Origin: JAJYQH01 sp036261615 | Lineage (GTDB): Bacteria > Actinomycetota > Actinomycetes > Propionibacteriales > Propionibacteriaceae | Direction: 5' to 3' | DNA length: 64,000 bases | NCBI GenBank assembly: GCA_036261615.1 | Contig: DATAKK010000094.1 | Coordinates: 18,127-82,126 of the forward strand | In this document: piece after piece, positions 24,703-33,698 of the stretch | Numbering within the stretch: position 1 is the stretch's first letter | Layout of the letters: each line of letters begins with the position of its first letter | Notes under the pieces: generated by a model | Told to the model about the DNA's origin: nothing | Databases searched by the model: none | Seen by the model: the letters and a program-made list of their open reading frames with translations, nothing else | Position numbers and translations under genes: made by a program

Positions 24703-26222
24703 CCGCCCATCGTAGGGCTGGCGCCTGTGCCGGAGGTCTCGCCGCCCGGGGAGTCGGAGGCAGGAGGTGCCCCGGCGCGCCACCAGTCGAGCAGGAGGGC
24801 CGCGGCGTCCTCGGGCGGCATCGGCCCCCTGTCGATCCGCACCCCGAGCAGGAACTTGTAGGCCCGCCCGACGTCGGGGCCCTGGGGGATGCCGAGGAGT
24901 TCCATGATCTGCTGCCCGTCGAGGGCGGGACGCAGCGCGTCCAGCTTCTCCTGCGCCGACAGCTCGTCGATCCGCCACTCAAGCTCGTCGTAGGCCCGGC
25001 GGAGGCGGTCGGCGCGCCGCTTGTTCCTCGTGGTGCTGTCGCTGCGGGTGAGGATGTGCAGCCGCTCGAGGTCGTCGCCGGCGTCCCGCACGTAGCGGCG
25101 CACGGCGGAGTCGGTCCACGGCTCCCCCTTGCCGAGCTCGACGTCGGAGTAGCCGTGGAACCGCAGGTGCAGTTCGATGAGGTGGCTCACCGCCTCGATC
25201 TCGTCCCTGCTGAACCGGAGCGCCTTGAGCCGCTTGCGGGCGAGCTTGGCTCCGACGACGTCGTGGTGGTGGAAGCTCACCCGCCCGTCGCCCAGCAGTT
25301 CGCGGGTGGCGGGCTTGCCGATGTCGTGCAGCAGCGCGGCCAGCCGGAGCACGATGTCGGGCTGGTGGTTGCGGGCCTTCTCCAGGGCGATGGCCTGGTC
25401 GAGCACGGTGAGGGAGTGGGCGTAGACGTCCTTGTGCCGGTGGTGCTCGTCGATCTCCAGCCGCAGCGCGGGCAGTTCGGGGAGGATCTGGTCGGCCAGA
25501 CCGGTGTCGACGAGCAGGTCGAGCCCGCGGCGGGGGTCGTCGGTGAGCAGCAGCTTGACCAGTTCGTCGCGCACCCGCTCGGCCGAGACGATGCCGATCC
25601 GGTCGGCGAGGTCGGTCATCGCACGCAGCACCGGCAGGGTGACCGCGAACCCCAGCTGGGACGTGAACCGGGCCGCCCGCAGCATCCGCAGCGGGTCGTC
25701 GCTGAAGCTGCGCTCCGGCTCGAACGGCGTGCGCAGCACTCCCCTGCTGAGATCGGCGAGGCCGCCGTAGGGGTCGACGAAGCGCTGGTCGACGAGGCTG
25801 ATCGCCATCGCGTTGACGGTGAAGTCGCGCCGGATGAGGTCGTCCTCGATCCGGTCGCCGAAGTTCACCTCCGGCTTGCGGGACTCGCTGCGGTAGGCGT
25901 CGGCCCGGAAAGTCGTGATCTCGATGACCCAGTCGGTGCCGGCCGCCTGCTTGCGGGCGCCGATGGTGCCCCACTGCTTGCCGATGTCCCAGACCGCCCT
26001 GGTGAACGAGCGGAGGATGCGCTCGGTCTCCTCGGGCCGGGCCGACGTCGTGAAGTCGAGGTCGTTGCCGAGACCCCCGAGCAGGGCGTCGCGCACCGAT
26101 CCGCCCACGAGGTAGAGCTCGTGACCGGCGTCCGCGAACAACCGCCCGAGCTCACCGACGGCCGGCGTGATGCGCAGCAGTTCGGTGACCGCGTTCGACT
26201 GGGCTTGGGTGAGGGTCGGCAC
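24699..26222 (-). CDS. pcnA: CCA tRNA nucleotidyltransferase
   Basis: 507 residues from the GTG at 26222 (VPTLTQAQSNAVTELL); the open frame continues far upstream but is arginine/serine-rich shadow over the divergent glycerate kinase. Nucleotidyltransferase head: LYLVGGSVRDALLG, then the metal Asp pair DLDFTTSA, RRDFTVNAMAI and DDPLRMLRAARF. An HD domain follows (LAALLHDIGKPATRE). It adds or repairs the CCA 3' end of tRNAs. The HD domain may also give phosphohydrolase activity. First gene of the wall-related operon; also near the origin in mycobacteria, where it is annotated pcnA. Confidence 0.93.
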   Translation of the reverse strand: MPTLTQAQSNAVTELLRITPAVGELGRLFADAGHELYLVGGSVRDALLGGLGNDLDFTTSARPEETERILRSFTRAVWDIGKQWGTIGARKQAAGTDWVIEITTFRADAYRSESRKPEVNFGDRIEDDLIRRDFTVNAMAISLVDQRFVDPYGGLADLSRGVLRTPFEPERSFSDDPLRMLRAARFTSQLGFAVTLPVLRAMTDLADRIGIVSAERVRDELVKLLLTDDPRRGLDLLVDTGLADQILPELPALRLEIDEHHRHKDVYAHSLTVLDQAIALEKARNHQPDIVLRLAALLHDIGKPATRELLGDGRVSFHHHDVVGAKLARKRLKALRFSRDEIEAVSHLIELHLRFHGYSDVELGKGEPWTDSAVRRYVRDAGDDLERLHILTRSDSTTRNKRRADRLRRAYDELEWRIDELSAQEKLDALRPALDGQQIMELLGIPQGPDVGRAYKFLLGVRIDRGPMPPEDAAALLLDWWRAGAPPASDSPGGETSGTGASPTMGG

Positions 26223-26286
26223 GACGAGCGAGTTTACCGGCAGGGCTTCCGTGGCCCGCGGTGGTGGCCGCTGGCAGAGTGTGGCC

Positions 26287-27435
26287 ATGCGGGTGGTGCT
26301 GGCTCTCGACAAGTTCAAGGGCACGCTCACGGCGGCGCAGGTGACGGACCGCGCCCGGCGTGGCGTGCTCCGCGTGCTGCCCGACGCCGCCATCGACCCG
26401 GTGGCCGTCGCCGACGGGGGCGACGGGACTATCGATGCCCTTGTCGCGTCGGGTTTCGACGAGATACCGGTGCAGGTGTCCGGTCCGACCGGGGCTCCCG
26501 TCACCGCCCGGATCGCCCGGCGCGGGGAGCGGGCCGCGGTCGAGCTCGCGGACTGCTGCGGGCTCGACCGGCTCCCCGCCGGCCTCGCGCCGTGGGACGC
26601 CGGCACCCGCGGCCTGGGCGAAGCGATCCTGGCGGCCGCGCGGCTCGACGGCGTCACCGAGGTGGTCGTCGGCCTCGGCGGGTCGGCCTCCACCGACGGG
26701 GGCGCCGGGATGCTGCAGGCCCTCGGCGTGCTCCTGCTCGACGGCGCCGGGGGGCCGATCCTGCCGGGTGCCCGGGGGCTCGCTGAACTGGCGCGGTTCG
26801 ATGTGACCGGCCTCGACGAGCGGCTGTACGGACCGCACGCCGTCCGGCTCACGGTCGCCGGCGACGTCGACGCCCCCCTGCTCGGGCCGCTCGGCGCGGC
26901 GGCCGTCTTCGGGCCGCAGAAGGGGCTGGGTCCCGCCGACATCCCGCAGGCGGACGCCGCCCTCGCCCGCCTCGCCGACCTCGCCGAACCCGTGCTGCTG
27001 CCGGCCCGCGATCTCCCGGGCGCGGGTGCCGCGGGCGGCACCGGCTGGGCGCTGCTCGCGCTCGGCGCCACCCTGCGACCCGGGGTCGCGATGATCCTCG
27101 ACCTCGCGGGCTTCGACCGGGTGGTCGCGGGGGCCGACCTGGTCATCACCGGGGAGGGCAGCCTGGACGCCCAGACCCTCACCGGGAAGACGCCGCTGGG
27201 TGTCGCGCGGGCGGCGTCCGGGGTGCCGTGCGTGGCGGTCTGCGGACGGCTGGCGCTCACCCCGTCCCAGCTGCGCGGCGCCGGCCTCGACGACGCCCTT
27301 CCCCTCACCGCGCTCACTCCGGACCCGGCCGAACCGATGCTCCGCGCCGGCCCCCTGGTCGAGGACGCCGTCGCGGCGCTGGTCGAGCGGTTCCTCCTCA
27401 GGACCGCCGCGTACTCTGGGGACGACCGGGCGTGA
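26287..27435 (+). CDS. Glycerate kinase (GlxK/GarK family)
   Basis: 382 residues. Family motifs are VVLALDKFKGTLTAAQV at the start, AVADGGDGTIDAL, VVGLGGSASTDGGAGMLQAL and ADLVITGEGSLDAQTLTGKTP. Phosphorylates D-glycerate to 2- or 3-phosphoglycerate, linking glyoxylate, sugar-acid or serine breakdown to glycolysis. Divergent from pcnA, 64 bp between starts. It could support the sugar-acid operon at the left end of the window, but the two are 22 kb apart. Confidence 0.92.
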   Translation: MRVVLALDKFKGTLTAAQVTDRARRGVLRVLPDAAIDPVAVADGGDGTIDALVASGFDEIPVQVSGPTGAPVTARIARRGERAAVELADCCGLDRLPAGLAPWDAGTRGLGEAILAAARLDGVTEVVVGLGGSASTDGGAGMLQALGVLLLDGAGGPILPGARGLAELARFDVTGLDERLYGPHAVRLTVAGDVDAPLLGPLGAAAVFGPQKGLGPADIPQADAALARLADLAEPVLLPARDLPGAGAAGGTGWALLALGATLRPGVAMILDLAGFDRVVAGADLVITGEGSLDAQTLTGKTPLGVARAASGVPCVAVCGRLALTPSQLRGAGLDDALPLTALTPDPAEPMLRAGPLVEDAVAALVERFLLRTAAYSGDDRA

Positions 27436-27460
27436 CCCGGTCACGAGCTGCCAGTGGGTG

Positions 27461-27904
27461 ATGCGACCGATGGATGACGTGCCGATCCGGATCGGGGACG
27501 CCGAGCGCGACCGCGCCGTCGAGCGGCTGCGCACCGCGATGGCCGAGGGCCGGCTCACCTACGAGGAGTTCGACCAGCGGGTCGAAGTGGCCCTGCAGGC
27601 GAAGTACCAGCGCGACCTCGACCCCCTGTTCCTCGACCTGCCACCCACCCAGCCCCCGGCCGAGCTGCAGGTGCCGGCGTCCAGCGGGCCGATGGAGTTC
27701 CCGCCCGGCGCGGCCCTCCCCCCGGGACGCCGCTACCGGCGCGCCGGGTTCTACATGCCGCTGTGGCCGATCACGTTCTTCGTCCTCGTCGCCTCCGGTT
27801 GGCGGCTGTGGTGGCTGATCTTCGTCCCGATGGTTCTCGGACCGATCCTGTTCAACAACCAGCGCCGCCAGCAGGACGATCGGCGCCAGCTGCCGCCCCG
27901 CTGA
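27461..27904 (+). CDS. DUF1707 domain membrane protein
   Basis: 147 residues; ATG 27461 or the ATG at 27470 (MDDVPIRIGDAERD) may be used. The DUF1707 domain is clear: IRIGDAERDRAVERLRTAMA then EGRLTYEEFDQRVEVALQAK. A proline-rich linker and two short hydrophobic helices (PLWPITFFVLVASGW and WLIFVPMVLGPILF) end the protein. DUF1707 proteins are common in actinobacteria; some are linked to envelope stress, but function is not fixed. Confidence 0.85.
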   Translation: MRPMDDVPIRIGDAERDRAVERLRTAMAEGRLTYEEFDQRVEVALQAKYQRDLDPLFLDLPPTQPPAELQVPASSGPMEFPPGAALPPGRRYRRAGFYMPLWPITFFVLVASGWRLWWLIFVPMVLGPILFNNQRRQQDDRRQLPPR

Positions 27905-27921
27905 CCGGACGCCGGCCGGCG

Positions 27922-28791
27922 TCAGGCCGCTCGCGCTCCCCTCGTCGCCCCGATCGAGGCGACGACGATGCAGCCCATCGCGACGACGTCGATCGTCCCC
28001 AGCCGCTCGCCGAGGACGGCCAGCGCGGCGAGGGCGGCGGCCACCGGCTCGAGGCTCATGAGCACGCCGAACACGCGGGGGGCGATCGACCGGAGGGCGA
28101 ACAGCTCCAGCCCGTAGGGCACGACCGAGCTCAACAGGCCGACGGCGAGGCCGGTGCCGAGCACGGCGGGGCGCCAGACGGCCGCGCCGCCGGCGACGAC
28201 CGCCGGCGCGGCGAGGGCTACCGCGCCGAGCACGCAGGCGAGGGTGAGCGCGTCCAGTCCGGGCCAGCTCCGGCCGGCACGGGAGCCGAGCAGGATGTAG
28301 CCGGCCCAGCAGGACGCCGCGACGAGCGCGAACACCACTCCCGCCGGATCGAGCCGGGCGGGAGACCACTCGAGCAGGACGACGCCGGCCGCCGCCAGCG
28401 CCGCCCACAGCAGGTGCCGGGCCCGGCGCGCCCCGGCGACCGCCACCGCCAGCGGCCCGAGGAACTCCAGCGTGACCGCGACGCCGAGGGGGATCCGGGA
28501 GAACGCCTGGTAGATGCTCCAGTTCATGCCCACCAGGCAGGCGGCGTAGCCGAGGCCGACCGGCCAGTTGCGGCGTCCGGTGGCCGGTGCCGTGCGGCGT
28601 GCCAGGAGCGGACGCAGCGCGACGAGGGCGAGCGCCGACCACGCGAGCCGCAGCCACGTCATCGAGGTGGGCGGCACCACGCCGAACAGCTGCTTGGCGA
28701 ACGCCGCCCCCACCTGCACGGACGCCACGGCGCCGAGCACCGCGAGCGTGGGCAGGTCGACGGGACGCCCGGAGCGTGCGACGGTGGGCAT
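27922..28791 (-). CDS. EamA-family transporter (RhtA-like exporter)
   Basis: 289 residues with about ten membrane helices as two EamA repeats. LRLAWSALALVALRPLLARR, YQAFSRIPLGVAVTLEFLGP and YGLELFALRSIAPRVFGVLM closely follow the RhtA (threonine/homoserine exporter) pattern. ATG 28791. MscS lies immediately upstream in the same direction (12 bp from its stop). Export of amino acids or similar metabolites is likely; the substrate is inferred only. Confidence 0.85.
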   Translation of the reverse strand: MPTVARSGRPVDLPTLAVLGAVASVQVGAAFAKQLFGVVPPTSMTWLRLAWSALALVALRPLLARRTAPATGRRNWPVGLGYAACLVGMNWSIYQAFSRIPLGVAVTLEFLGPLAVAVAGARRARHLLWAALAAAGVVLLEWSPARLDPAGVVFALVAASCWAGYILLGSRAGRSWPGLDALTLACVLGAVALAAPAVVAGGAAVWRPAVLGTGLAVGLLSSVVPYGLELFALRSIAPRVFGVLMSLEPVAAALAALAVLGERLGTIDVVAMGCIVVASIGATRGARAA

Positions 28792-28802
28792 GATCGACCC
28801 GC

Positions 28803-29432
28803 TCAGGCGGTGCCGGGCTCGCCCGGGGCAGTGCCCTCCGGGGCGGCGTCGGCGGGGGGTTGGGACGCCGCCGGGGTGACGACGGCGGGGCGCTGCGAGC
28901 GGTTGCCCACCAGGGTGATGTCGCCGTTGCGCACGTACCAGACGATGCCGTCGGCGTCCCGGATGCGGGTGACGCGCAGGGTGACCTCGTCGATCGTGCC
29001 GTTGACCGTGCCGATCGTCACCTGATCGCCCACGCCGAACTGGTCCTCGACGATGAGGAACATGCCGCTGATGAAGTCCTTCACCAGGCTCTGGGCGCCG
29101 AAGCCGATGGCCAGGCCGCCGACGCCGGCGGAGGCGAGCAGCGGGGTGAGCGGCAGCCCCACGACGCCCATGAGCGTGAGCACGGCGACGATCACGATGA
29201 CGGTGCTCGCGATCGACCCGAGCAGCGAGGTGATGGTGCGCGCCCGCTGCTCGTAGCGCGACTGGGCCGCGCGCCCGCCCCGGCCGATGCGCTGGGCCTG
29301 GGCGAGCGACACCCGCAGCGTGCGGTGCAGGGCCACGGCGATGATCCACCGGAGCACCAGGGCGCCGACGACGATCGCCGCGATCCGGGCGATCTGGGTG
29401 GGCACGACTGCCAGCAGGGTTGTCGAGGGCAT
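28803..29432 (-). CDS. Mechanosensitive ion channel (MscS family)
   Basis: 209 residues: two or three helices, the pore-lining TM3 (LASAGVGGLAIGFGAQSLVK) and the beta domain with DQFGVGDQVTIGTVNGTIDEV and RIRDADGIVWYVRNGDI. It is shorter than E. coli MscS, ending soon after the beta domain with a Pro/Ala-rich tail. It should open under membrane tension to release solutes in osmotic downshock. Confidence 0.9.
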   Translation of the reverse strand: MPSTTLLAVVPTQIARIAAIVVGALVLRWIIAVALHRTLRVSLAQAQRIGRGGRAAQSRYEQRARTITSLLGSIASTVIVIVAVLTLMGVVGLPLTPLLASAGVGGLAIGFGAQSLVKDFISGMFLIVEDQFGVGDQVTIGTVNGTIDEVTLRVTRIRDADGIVWYVRNGDITLVGNRSQRPAVVTPAASQPPADAAPEGTAPGEPGTA

Positions 29433-29499
29433 GCGGTCACACTAGTGGCGGCGGCCGGCGAGCTTCGGCGGCGTCCCCGGCGCCGGCCCCGCGCGGCGA

Positions 29500-31563
29500 T
29501 CAGGACAGGAACTGCCTGATCAGCGGGCCGGCGGTTCCCGACCCGCTCTGGCCGTCGAACACCATGACGGCGATCGCGTACTTCGCGTTCCACGCGATCA
29601 TCCATGCGTGGGTCTTGATCGTCTTCCCGCTGTCGTACTCGGCGGTGCCCGTCTTCGCCCCGGTGACCAGTCCCTTGAGTGAGGAGCCGGTGCCGCTGGT
29701 GACGACCGCCTTCATGAGCGTCTGCAGGTCGCGCGCCTCGGCCGCGGTGAGCGGCTTCCCCTTCGGGCTGAGCGTCGTGCCCGCGACGAGGGTCGGCAGC
29801 ACGGTCTTCCCGGCCGCGACGGACGCCGACAGTCCGGCCATCGCCATGGGCGAGGCGAGCACGTCTCCCTGCCCGATGACGTCGGCCGCCTTCACCACCG
29901 GGTCGGTCGTGGGCGGTACCGAGCCGAAGAAGCTCGCGAAGCCGGCGTCGTAGTCGACCCCCACTCCGAGGCTGGCGGCCGCCGCCGGGAGGTCGCCCGG
30001 CGCGAGGGTCGACGACAGCTTGATGAAGGCGGTGTTGCACGAATACGCGACCGCCTGGGCGAGGGTGATGCGGCCGTAGCCGGTGCTGGGGTAGTCGGAG
30101 TAGTTGTGGAAGGTCCTGCCGCCGACCGTCACCTGCCGGGGGCAGTCGACCTGGGTGGTCGGCGTGAGCCCGTGTCGCAGCAGTGCGAGCGAGGTGGCGA
30201 TCTTGAAGGTCGAGCCGGGGGCGTACCGGCCGAATGTCGCGTCGGCGTTGCCGCCGCTGGCCGGCGAGTTGGCGGCGGCCAGCACGTCGCCGGTGGAGCG
30301 GTCGAGGACCACCATCGAAGCGACCCCCGAGGTGCCCGAGAGCACCTTCTCGGCCTTGGTCTGCAACCCCTTGTCGAGGGTGATCGTCAGCGCCTTGCCG
30401 GGCACCGCCGGGGTGGAGTAGATCACGGTGGAACCCCCGGCCGACGGCGTCCCCGAGGCGCCGGGCGAACCCGGGGAGGAGGCCGTGTCGCTGCCGAGCG
30501 GGGTCGCCGACGGCGAGGGCGAGCCGGAACCCGAGGGGGACGCCGCCGCACCCCCCGGGGTGCGGGGGACGATCGCGATCGACTGCCCGGGAGTGCCGCG
30601 CAACTGGGCGTCGTAGCGCTTCTCGAGGCCGGTGAGGCCGACCGTGTCGCCCGCCTCGATGTCCCCATGGCTCGCCGCCACCTGCGACGCGGTGGGCGCG
30701 CCCATCGCCCCGAGCAGTGCCTGGGCGAAGTCGCGGGTCGGGGCGAGGGTCGCCGTGGTCGGGAGGGCCCGCGCCCCGCTGATCTTGTCGATCGCGCTCG
30801 GCACGTCGCTCGGTCGCATGGTGATGGCCACCACGAAGGCGTCCTTGCCGGCGCTCTTCACCCGGGCGACGAAACCCGCCTTGTCGACCTTCACCAGGGC
30901 GGCGAGCGCGGCCGCCGACGTCAGCGCCTGGCCGGCCGGCACGATGTGCTTGTCGATGCCGACGTCGAACACGAGGCTCTGCTGCATGAGGGGCGTCTTG
31001 TCGCGCCCGAGGATGGGGGCCCGCTTGGGCAGGTCGCGGGTGTGACGCAGCCGGGTGGTGTCGGTGAGCTGGGGGTGCACGATCGTCGGCGCCCAGGTGA
31101 CCCGCCAGCCGGACGCGGCGTGGGTGAGGGCTGCCGTGCTCGTGAAGCTGAAGGTGTGCGACCCGAGGAGGTAGCTCTGGTCGAGGGTGGCGGTGGCCGT
31201 GTCGTTGGCCCCGTAGGTGATGCCGCCGGGCTTGACCGTGGGCAGCAGCCCGTCCATGCCGGCCATGATCGTCGTGAGATCGGACTGCGCGGCCGCGGCG
31301 TCGGCAGCCAGCGGCACCTGGGCGAGCTTGCCGGTCTGCAGGCCGGCCGCGAGCGCCTGCACCGCGCTGTCTGCGGGTGGGAGGTTGTTCGGCGGCGTCG
31401 ACGGGTTGGGCTTCGACAGCGACGAGCACCCGGCGAGAACCAGGGCGAGCACCAGGAGAGCGGCCACGAGCCCGCGACGGGGCGGACGTGCCGTGCCGCC
31501 CGGCTTGGGCGGGAGGGTTCCGGCGTCCCCGACGGAGGTCACGTGGACCAACGCACTACGCAT
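29500..31563 (-). CDS. Penicillin-binding protein, NTF2-like N-terminal domain (MecA-like), lipoprotein
   Basis: 687 residues. A signal sequence with lipobox (LVLAGC, about residue 46) suggests a lipid anchor. An NTF2-like domain (about 65-175) and dimerisation domain lead to the transpeptidase domain with SxxK in PGSTFKIATS, SxN in AYSCNTAF and KTG in GAKTGTAEY. A low-complexity Gly/Ser/Pro insert lies at about 340-385. It catalyses peptidoglycan 3-4 crosslinking. It lies downstream of dnaN, separated by a palindromic repeat. NTF2-bearing PBPs often have low beta-lactam affinity (family knowledge). Confidence 0.92.
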   Translation of the reverse strand: MRSALVHVTSVGDAGTLPPKPGGTARPPRRGLVAALLVLALVLAGCSSLSKPNPSTPPNNLPPADSAVQALAAGLQTGKLAQVPLAADAAAAQSDLTTIMAGMDGLLPTVKPGGITYGANDTATATLDQSYLLGSHTFSFTSTAALTHAASGWRVTWAPTIVHPQLTDTTRLRHTRDLPKRAPILGRDKTPLMQQSLVFDVGIDKHIVPAGQALTSAAALAALVKVDKAGFVARVKSAGKDAFVVAITMRPSDVPSAIDKISGARALPTTATLAPTRDFAQALLGAMGAPTASQVAASHGDIEAGDTVGLTGLEKRYDAQLRGTPGQSIAIVPRTPGGAAASPSGSGSPSPSATPLGSDTASSPGSPGASGTPSAGGSTVIYSTPAVPGKALTITLDKGLQTKAEKVLSGTSGVASMVVLDRSTGDVLAAANSPASGGNADATFGRYAPGSTFKIATSLALLRHGLTPTTQVDCPRQVTVGGRTFHNYSDYPSTGYGRITLAQAVAYSCNTAFIKLSSTLAPGDLPAAAASLGVGVDYDAGFASFFGSVPPTTDPVVKAADVIGQGDVLASPMAMAGLSASVAAGKTVLPTLVAGTTLSPKGKPLTAAEARDLQTLMKAVVTSGTGSSLKGLVTGAKTGTAEYDSGKTIKTHAWMIAWNAKYAIAVMVFDGQSGSGTAGPLIRQFLS

Positions 31564-31607
31564 GGTCGAAGACTAACCGCCGACCCCGACACTCCCTGTC
31601 CCCTCCT

Positions 31608-31689
31608 GCGGCGTACGTTCGCGACGTTCCGGCGTACGTTCGCTGCTGAAACGCCGCGAACGTACCCGAAAGCAGAGAACGTACGCCGC
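31608..31689. repeat. Four-arm palindromic intergenic repeat, copy 2
   Basis: Outer arms GCGGCGTACGTTC (31608-31620) and its complement at 31677-31689; inner arms GTACGTTCGC (31634-31643) and GCGAACGTAC (31656-31665). The first 42 bp are identical to 63799-63840. Sits between the dnaN stop and the PBP start on the minus strand. Confidence 0.85.
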
Positions 31690-31719
31690 CCGAACCCGAG
31701 CCCCCGGACGCCGGACCGC

Positions 31720-32883
31720 TCAGTTGGGCAGGCGCATGAGCATGATGACGTGGCGGTAGTCGCCGAGCGGCTCGCCGTCGATCTCGGTGAGCCCGGTGAT
31801 GAGGCAGGGCTTGCCGGGAGCGGTGAAGGCGAAGTGCACGTAGGGGGTGTCGAGGGCGCCGAGCGCGTCCTGGAGGTAGTGCGGGTTGAAGCCGGCCGCG
31901 GTGATCGCCAGTTCGTCGCCGCCCTGGTGGTTCTGCACGGTGGCCTCGATGGCCTCGGACGCCTGGGCCTGGTCGCCGGTGGCCGCCTCGAGGTTGATCT
32001 GGCCGTCGCCGATGATCATCCGCAGCGGGGTGTTGCGCTCGGCGACCAGCGCCACGCGCTTGACCGAGGAGACCAGCTCGGCGGTGTTGCAGCGGACGGT
32101 GACCGTCGGAGCCACCTGCATGAGGTGGCGGACCTTCGGGAACTCGCCGTCGAGCAGCCGGGTGGTGATCTGGCGGGTTCCGCCCTGCCCGTCGCCCTCG
32201 AACCCGACGAGGCCGTCGCCGATGCCCGGGCTGGACAGGCTCATCGTCACCTGTTCGCCGGAGGTCATCGACTTCGCGGTCTCGTTGAGCACCCGGGCCG
32301 GCACCAGCGCGGCTCCCGAGGCCTGGGTGGACGCCGGCGACCAGGACAGCTCCTTGAGCGCCATCCGGTAACGGTCGGTCGCCAGCAGGCTGAGCACCTC
32401 GCCCTCGATCTCGACCCGGACGCCGGTGAACACCGGCAGCAACTCGTCGCGACCGGCGGCGACGACCACCTGACCGACGGCCTTGGCGAACGAGTCGGAC
32501 TCGACGCTCCCCGTCGCGGCGGGCATCTCCGGCAGCGCCGGGTAGTCGGCCACCGGGAGCGTCTGCAGGGTGAACCGCGCGCTGCCGCAGACGATCTCGA
32601 GCCGCGCGGCGTCCGTGCTGAGCCGCACCGGCTTGCCGGGCAGCGAGCGGGCGATGTCAGCCAGCAGACGTCCGGACACGAGCACCTCGCCGGCCTCCTC
32701 GACGTCGCCGGCCACCGTCACCTTGGCCGAGGTCTCGTAGTCGAAGCTCGACAGGGTGACGCCGTCGGCGCCGGCACTGATCCGCAGGCCCGCGAGGATC
32801 GGGACGCTCGGGCGGTTGGGCAGGCTGCGGGCGGCCCAGGCCACCGCGTCGGCCAACACATCGCGTTCGACTCGAATCTTCAC
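31720..32883 (-). CDS. dnaN: DNA polymerase III beta subunit (sliding clamp)
   Basis: 387 residues from GTG 32883, with ACGAGGAA 6 bp upstream. Shows the three clamp domains; examples are VSGRLLADIARSLPGKPVRL, ATDRYRMALKELSW and NPHYLQDALGAL near the end, with the C-terminal PVMLMR-type segment read here as HVIMLMRLPN. The homodimeric ring tethers DNA polymerase III and recruits repair enzymes. It normally follows dnaA directly; here about 5.9 kb separates the two, and recF/gyrB do not follow it. Confidence 0.96.
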   Translation of the reverse strand: MKIRVERDVLADAVAWAARSLPNRPSVPILAGLRISAGADGVTLSSFDYETSAKVTVAGDVEEAGEVLVSGRLLADIARSLPGKPVRLSTDAARLEIVCGSARFTLQTLPVADYPALPEMPAATGSVESDSFAKAVGQVVVAAGRDELLPVFTGVRVEIEGEVLSLLATDRYRMALKELSWSPASTQASGAALVPARVLNETAKSMTSGEQVTMSLSSPGIGDGLVGFEGDGQGGTRQITTRLLDGEFPKVRHLMQVAPTVTVRCNTAELVSSVKRVALVAERNTPLRMIIGDGQINLEAATGDQAQASEAIEATVQNHQGGDELAITAAGFNPHYLQDALGALDTPYVHFAFTAPGKPCLITGLTEIDGEPLGDYRHVIMLMRLPN

Positions 32884-33093
32884 GGCTTCCTCGTTTCCAG
32901 CATCTGATGTACGGCGTGATCAGCCCCGTGGATGACCCGCGGGATGCGCCGGGGCTGGTCGGCGATCGCCGTCGCGACGGACCCCGGCCATGGCCGACAC
33001 GTCATGGCCAGCGCAGCATATCGAACTGTGGCAGCCGCTTCGGTGAGGCCCCCGGGGGGTCGGGGCAAACCGGCGTCCCCAACTTTCCGATTT

Positions 33094-33125
33094 CCTTGAC
33101 CCTCCGTTCCGAACGGGTCGAGAAT
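33094..33125 (+). promoter_or_regulatory. Promoter of the candidate structured RNA
   Basis: TTGACC (-35, about 33096-33101) and GAGAAT (-10, 33120-33125) spaced 18 bp, matching the housekeeping sigma factor. It faces away from dnaN and opens onto a hairpin-rich, non-coding stretch. Confidence 0.55.
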
Positions 33126-33131
33126 GGTGGT

Positions 33132-33545
33132 ACCCCCAAGCACGGGAGCCCCTCCGAAGACCCTCCAACGGCCCGACGAGAGACCCGACGCGGGGGACGC
33201 CGACTCCGGCGAGGAACGATCCCGAGAGGGATCCGACCGAGTCGGAACCGACACGCTTCACGGCCGAAGCGCGACCTGGCAACAGATCCTCCACCGAAGC
33301 AGCGAAGCTGCTGGATTCGGTAAGAACCCAGCAAGACCGGACGTGGATCACGACCTGATCTCCTGTCGGATCAGCTCGGGGGCGCCGTCGCGAGACGGGG
33401 TCGCCGGTGCCCGGATCCTTCAAGGAGCCGGCCCATCGATGGGGCCGAGTGGACCCGCGATCGCGACCGGAGTCCGGTGAGCGTCGTGCGCCGGACGACA
33501 CGGAAGGCCCGGACCATCCCATACGTGGTCCGGGCCTTTCCCTGT
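33132..33545 (+). ncRNA. Candidate structured non-coding RNA (about 410 nt)
   Basis: From a good promoter to a strong terminator the strand is dense in hairpins. These include GATCCC-GAGA-GGGATC (33218-33233) and CCGTC-GCGA-GACGG (about 33385-33398), both with GNRA loops; CCGAC/GTCGG (33233-33245); GCTTC/GAAGC (33255-33270); AGCAGC-GAA-GCTGCT (33298-33312); and CTGATC/GATCAG (33355-33374). A long-range helix joins GACTCCGG (33202-33209) to CCGGAGTC (33467-33474), extended by GACGC/GCGTC. The overlapping reading frame has poor codon bias. It does not show RNase P, tmRNA or SRP motifs I know. A 6S-like or Ms1-like regulatory RNA is one possibility. Confidence 0.5.
33504..33540 (+). terminator. 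Terminator of the candidate RNA
   Basis: 13-bp perfect stem AAGGCCCGGACCA (33504-33516) with 33526-33538, 9-nt loop, then a short T run (CCTTTCCC). Flanking CACGG and CTGTG can lengthen the stem. Confidence 0.75.
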
Positions 33546-33698
33546 GCTGAGGACTCCCCGCGGGGCCTCCCCCGGGAGGACATTCAACCCGGCCGGTGCG
33601 GCCGGGGGACGCCGACACGCTGAGAGGCGGGACCGCGACCGCGATCCCGCCTCCCCGACGTGTTCCCGGACTCACCCGCGTCGTCGCGGGCGACCCGG

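Noticed and set aside
24699..27317. Long N-terminal extension of PcnA
   Set aside because: Residues upstream of GTG 26222 are Ser/Arg/Pro-rich and lie antisense to glycerate kinase, whose motifs are complete.
32884..33093. oriC between dnaN and the candidate RNA
   Set aside because: No DnaA boxes found; the boxes cluster at 40274-40493 instead.
33124..33480. 118-codon plus-strand frame in the candidate RNA
   Set aside because: Third-position bias is poor (many A/T-ending and rare codons) and no family is recognisable; the hairpin structure explains the sequence better.
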